Part shown: positions 61,327 through 64,000 of the stretch, one piece after another
Layout: every line of letters begins with the position of its first letter
How positions within the stretch are numbered: the stretch's first letter is position 1
NCBI GenBank assembly: GCA_903859705.1
Contig: CAIONQ010000108.1
Span: forward strand, 1 to 64,000
Source of the DNA: an uncultured Chthonomonas sp.
GTDB taxonomy: Bacteria > Armatimonadota > Chthonomonadetes > Chthonomonadales > Chthonomonadaceae
Reading direction: 5' to 3'
DNA: 64,000 nucleotides
Made by a program: the position numbers and the translations under genes
Notes under the pieces: model-generated
Seen by the model: the letters and a program-made list of their open reading frames with translations, nothing else
What the model was told of the DNA's origin: nothing
The model's database searches: none

Positions 61327-61575
61327 TTACTTACCCTGGCCGCCCTGAGGTGTTTCTGAGTTTCGCGTATCGCCGCTGCGGTGGCCAAGTTGGCCACTTG
61401 CCGCCGCTTTGCGGAAATCGTACATACCGGGCTGCACCTGAACGTCTTTACCAGGCGCGGACTCATGACCACCGAGGGATCGCCAGCCAATAAAGCCAAC
61501 CACCAGCACGGCAATCACTATTCCTACAGGCAGAGCCCAGACTGGTAACTCCGGGCCTTTGCTGTCTCGAGCCAT
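61327..61575 (-). CDS. Small single-pass membrane protein
   Basis: 82 aa. One TM helix (LPVWALPVGIVIAVLVVGFIGW) and a hydrophilic tail with GMYDFRKAAASGQ and GHRSGDTRN. AGGAG lies 8 nt before the ATG. It begins 25 bp after the prepilin-like gene, so both are probably transcribed together. No family recognised; the position next to a DUF1559 protein is common in Armatimonadota as far as I recall. Confidence 0.7.
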   Translation of the reverse strand: MARDSKGPELPVWALPVGIVIAVLVVGFIGWRSLGGHESAPGKDVQVQPGMYDFRKAAASGQLGHRSGDTRNSETPQGGQGK

Positions 61576-61600
61576 ATCTGTGTTGCTCCTGTACGGTTAA

Positions 61601-62398
61601 TTAGTCGTTCAGGCCCCAGCTGCCGTCTGCACGCTTGTAAGGGATGCCCCACAGCTCATCACGATTCTGGTAAGGGCCGCCATCCGTGACAATCCAGTCC
61701 TTGATTGCAACGCCATCGAGCTGATTGCCGCCAAGCTGATTGCCGGCGCCATCTAGCGCTGGTTTACAGTGAACGTTCTTGGCATGTCCGTCAATAAACA
61801 CCGCGTTCACGATGCCGCTGTGGCGTGCCTGCACCGGGGAGTTAAACAGGCCGAAACCTGCGGTACCGCCGGGAAGGGTTATAACAGAGTCTGAATCCAG
61901 GCTTGTTTCCACAGGAAAATCAATGGAAGCAAGGGATTTCACACCGCGTGTATCGCCAGGGCCAAATATCGGGTTGGGTGCACCATCATCGATAACTGCG
62001 TAGTTTGGCTGATAGCTTGCAAGCACCAGTGGCGGGGATGTAATGCACGGGGCTGGCATACCAATTGTAGCCATACCGGTGATGAAGTTCAGCGGTTTTG
62101 TATCGGACGGGCAGATTACGATCTGGGAGTTCTTCTGGTAAGGTTGAATCTCCTGATAGAACGTCATGATACAGTTGCCTGCACCACCAAGGTACAGGTT
62201 GATCGGAAAATTCTCATCATAGTCCTGTACATACATTGCTGTACCCAGGCCCGTCTGTTTCAGGTTGCTGAGGCAGGAAGTCTGGCGTGCCTTCTCCCGT
62301 GCTTGAGCGAAAACTGGAAACAGGATGGCTGCGAGTATTGCGATAATCGCAATAACAACGAGCAGCTCAATGAGCGTAAACGCACTCTTCTTCTGCAT
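61601..62398 (-). CDS. DUF1559 prepilin-like protein
   Basis: 265 aa. The type IV pilin-like N-terminus is [20 protein letters not shown], where the prepilin peptidase cleaves after the short basic leader, followed by [16 protein letters not shown] and [23 protein letters not shown]1559 fills the rest, with the conserved late segment [19 protein letters not shown]. Such proteins are exported pseudopilins, abundant in Planctomycetes and Armatimonadota. GGAG lies 7 nt before the ATG. An inverted repeat stands about 150 bp upstream. Confidence 0.95.
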   Translation of the reverse strand: MQKKSAFTLIELLVVIAIIAILAAILFPVFAQAREKARQTSCLSNLKQTGLGTAMYVQDYDENFPINLYLGGAGNCIMTFYQEIQPYQKNSQIVICPSDTKPLNFITGMATIGMPAPCITSPPLVLASYQPNYAVIDDGAPNPIFGPGDTRGVKSLASIDFPVETSLDSDSVITLPGGTAGFGLFNSPVQARHSGIVNAVFIDGHAKNVHCKPALDGAGNQLGGNQLDGVAIKDWIVTDGGPYQNRDELWGIPYKRADGSWGLND

Positions 62399-62547
62399 TG
62401 TGCATCTCCAAGAAATTGCATTCGGATTGAATGGGGCCTACTTCATTGTTAGACCGGAGATAGCTTTTGCGAAAGGTACACCAACTCCTTCTGTAAAAAG
62501 CATGTTTCTGTCATTTCAGCCACATCTTCGGAGTATTTCATGTCAAT

Positions 62548-62584
62548 ACGCGTGATGACGCGTTATTTTTGCGTCATCACGCGT
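62548..62584. repeat. 14-bp perfect inverted repeat upstream of the DUF1559 gene
   Basis: ACGCGTGATGACGC and GCGTCATCACGCGT flank a 9-nt loop GTTATTTTT. It lies between the stop of the PHP gene and the DUF1559 gene. No T-tract follows on the minus strand; instead TTGACA begins directly after it at 62546-62541. It could be a terminator of the upstream gene, or an operator next to the -35 element. Confidence 0.7.
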
Positions 62585-62627
62585 CAATTGAGCAAGAAAC
62601 TGTATCTGCACAGGAGTAGGAAAAGAG

Positions 62628-63959
62628 TTACTGAAGTTTGATTGCTCCGGTGAGAATCCACATTCGCCGTTCTCCGCCAACACTTAAGTATGATTCCATC
62701 CGATACACACCCGGGCCAGGAGCTGCCACTTCCAGTGAAGTGCCTGAGCCGTGGGCAATCTCAACGCCATCCCGCACTATGCGGGTTTGGGCAGCGATTG
62801 GCGTGTGTGCTTTGAGCTTCATTCCGCTAGAGCAGATGGCTGTATCGCCAATGGTAAGGGATGCCGCAGAGCCAGGCGTATCCACGGTGAACGTGGTGCC
62901 ACGGGGATCTGCAATCCAATCGAACGCAACATAGGTTCTGGCATCTGCAAGTGCCTTGCGCAGCGAGGCCTCTGTTCGTTCCGGCGCAAGAACGTGGGTA
63001 TTTACATAACCAAGGCTAACTGCATAGGGATCCAGCTGGCGTCGGTACAGCTCTTTACCTGGCACGGAGGGGCCGAACAGCAGCTTTATAATAGGAGTTT
63101 TCTCAGCATCCAGCAGTGCCAGTTTCTCGCCGAGTGCATCCTCTAGCTGGTATTTGCCATCCGCGGTGCCCTTTACAACAAAGCCAACGTTTTGATGCGA
63201 ATCGTTACCGGCAACGGCGGCAAGCACCTTTGTTTTGCACATGTAATCGTAGTGTACAAGGTTATCTGGCTGAGGGTCCGTAATGGCAGCTATGGCTTCT
63301 CTGGGATAATCCTTCATTGAGTTAAGGAGCTTTAGCATGAGGCCATATTCGCTGGATTTTTTGGGCTGCAGGGCGCCAAGCAGTGCCTTTTCATCCCGAA
63401 AATCTGCATGTGTATTGTAGATCTCCATGCCCGTAAGGTTCTTCAGGTTCCAATCTGAATGCTCTTCCGGATGAGCAATAAACAGCATTCCGTTGGATTG
63501 TTTTATCTCATTGCAGATATTCTGCTCACCAACATTCAGCTTTGGCAGTGTGTAGTTACCCGGATACAGTGTGAAACCATCTGTTTCGCTACCTGGTACA
63601 AACAGCACCGAATTGAAGATGCCATGTGGACCTTTTGCCACCACATCATAGTTTGTGCGCGGGTGGTCAGACATAAAAATACAGTCTATACCAACAGAGC
63701 GGGCGGCAGTAGAAATGTCTTCAATGGTGCCCCTGCTATCGTGCGACTGGTAACAATGGGCATGGATAATGCACCGCCAATCGTGCATATTGGCAAGATG
63801 GGCTTCATCACGGGGAAGCTTCGCAAGAGCGAGAACATCCTGATGCAAGCGCTCAAGATAGGTGTTCTCCATCCGTTGGAGGGTGGGTATACGCGCAGGC
63901 TGTACCGTTGGCGCTTGCGCCAGGAGATGCGAAAGAGCGAGAATGGGAAGCAGGTTCAC
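62628..63959 (-). CDS. Exported PHP-domain phosphoesterase-like protein
   Basis: 443 aa from the GTG at 63959; the frame stays open to the window edge, so the true start may be further upstream. A hydrophobic N-terminus (LLPILALSHLLAQAP) suggests export. PHP metal motifs: IIHAHCYQSHDSRGT, FMSDHPRTNYD, VPGSETDGF, FIAHPEEHSDW and AGNDSHQNVGF, which cover most of the His/Asp/Glu set of the PHP fold. The last 100 residues are beta-rich (APGPGVYRMESYLSVGGERR), probably a C-terminal sandwich. The substrate is unknown. It stands alone at the edge. Confidence 0.85.
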   Translation of the reverse strand: MNLLPILALSHLLAQAPTVQPARIPTLQRMENTYLERLHQDVLALAKLPRDEAHLANMHDWRCIIHAHCYQSHDSRGTIEDISTAARSVGIDCIFMSDHPRTNYDVVAKGPHGIFNSVLFVPGSETDGFTLYPGNYTLPKLNVGEQNICNEIKQSNGMLFIAHPEEHSDWNLKNLTGMEIYNTHADFRDEKALLGALQPKKSSEYGLMLKLLNSMKDYPREAIAAITDPQPDNLVHYDYMCKTKVLAAVAGNDSHQNVGFVVKGTADGKYQLEDALGEKLALLDAEKTPIIKLLFGPSVPGKELYRRQLDPYAVSLGYVNTHVLAPERTEASLRKALADARTYVAFDWIADPRGTTFTVDTPGSAASLTIGDTAICSSGMKLKAHTPIAAQTRIVRDGVEIAHGSGTSLEVAAPGPGVYRMESYLSVGGERRMWILTGAIKLQ

Positions 63960-64000
63960 TTTACATACCAGGTTCGAAGTATTCTGCGGAGCAGCTACCC

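Noticed and set aside
1-64000. CRISPR array, rRNA or tRNA genes
   Set aside because: I found no regularly spaced direct repeats of CRISPR type and no conserved rRNA or tRNA sequence; family-B triplets are too few and too degenerate.

Overview
The window looks like a piece of an Armatimonadota chromosome (or a close relative in the planctomycete-like branches). The strongest hint is the type IV prepilin-like DUF1559 protein at 61601-62398, whose N-terminus carries the [16 protein letters not shown] signature that I associate with Armatimonadota rather than with the Planctomycetes version. Four pairs of PSCyt1-DUF1549-DUF1553 / DUF1501 genes and frequent TTG and GTG starts fit this. Almost every gene is on the minus strand. 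Only one LOG-family gene (8080-8679) and one peptide-transporter operon (21851-27203) are on the plus strand. I saw no rRNA, tRNA or CRISPR array.

Region 1-2650 is an eroded accessory locus: two truncated RHS-repeat fragments on either side of a membrane-anchored TPR gene, interrupted by GC-rich palindromes and short dispersed repeats. The same two repeat families recur at 34.03-34.19 kb, just upstream of prfB. Region 2859-8679 has trpA, the first DUF1501/DUF1549 pair and the LOG gene. Region 8823-16272 is a minus-strand run with two zinc dehydrogenases, an unknown gene, the squalene-forming genes hpnC-hpnD-hpnE and a WYL regulator. The MEP-pathway gene ispG lies at 29435-30712.

Region 16323-21681 has a glycine-rich membrane protein, a cytochrome c / copper monooxygenase-like protein, a redoxin and an OmpR-type two-component system. 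Divergent from these is an oligopeptide ABC transporter with two tandem binding lipoproteins and two permeases but no ATPases. Region 27255-33871 has a hydrolase-like exported protein without its nucleophile, a DUF5658 membrane protein, ispG, an M28 peptidase / glutaminyl-cyclase-like lipoprotein, a lone 5'-nucleotidase C-terminal domain and prfB. prfB carries a textbook +1 frameshift site.

Region 33872-37300 is gene-poor. It has small coupled membrane or hypothetical genes, a mini LuxR-type HTH protein, a near-consensus promoter in front of a tiny Cys-rich ORF, and a conserved small membrane protein. Region 37374-47666 is a long tightly packed minus-strand run: a GalU-like transferase, a fused GHMP kinase / UDP-sugar pyrophosphorylase, a zinc-ribbon protein, a HhH glycosylase and the second DUF1549/DUF1501 pair. 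After a terminator-like hairpin comes the tail-specific protease Prc (47797-50055). Region 50286-62398 holds the third and fourth pairs, interleaved with a DCC-family protein, a UPF0126/TRIC-like channel, a small TM protein and the DUF1559 prepilin. The window ends in an exported PHP-type phosphoesterase.

The main themes are (a) an expanded set of exported cytochrome-domain / DUF1501 pairs, each with its own accessory beta-domain, (b) isoprenoid-to-squalene (hopanoid precursor) synthesis, (c) sugar-nucleotide salvage by a kinase-pyrophosphorylase fusion, and (d) dispersed short repeats invading a decayed RHS locus.
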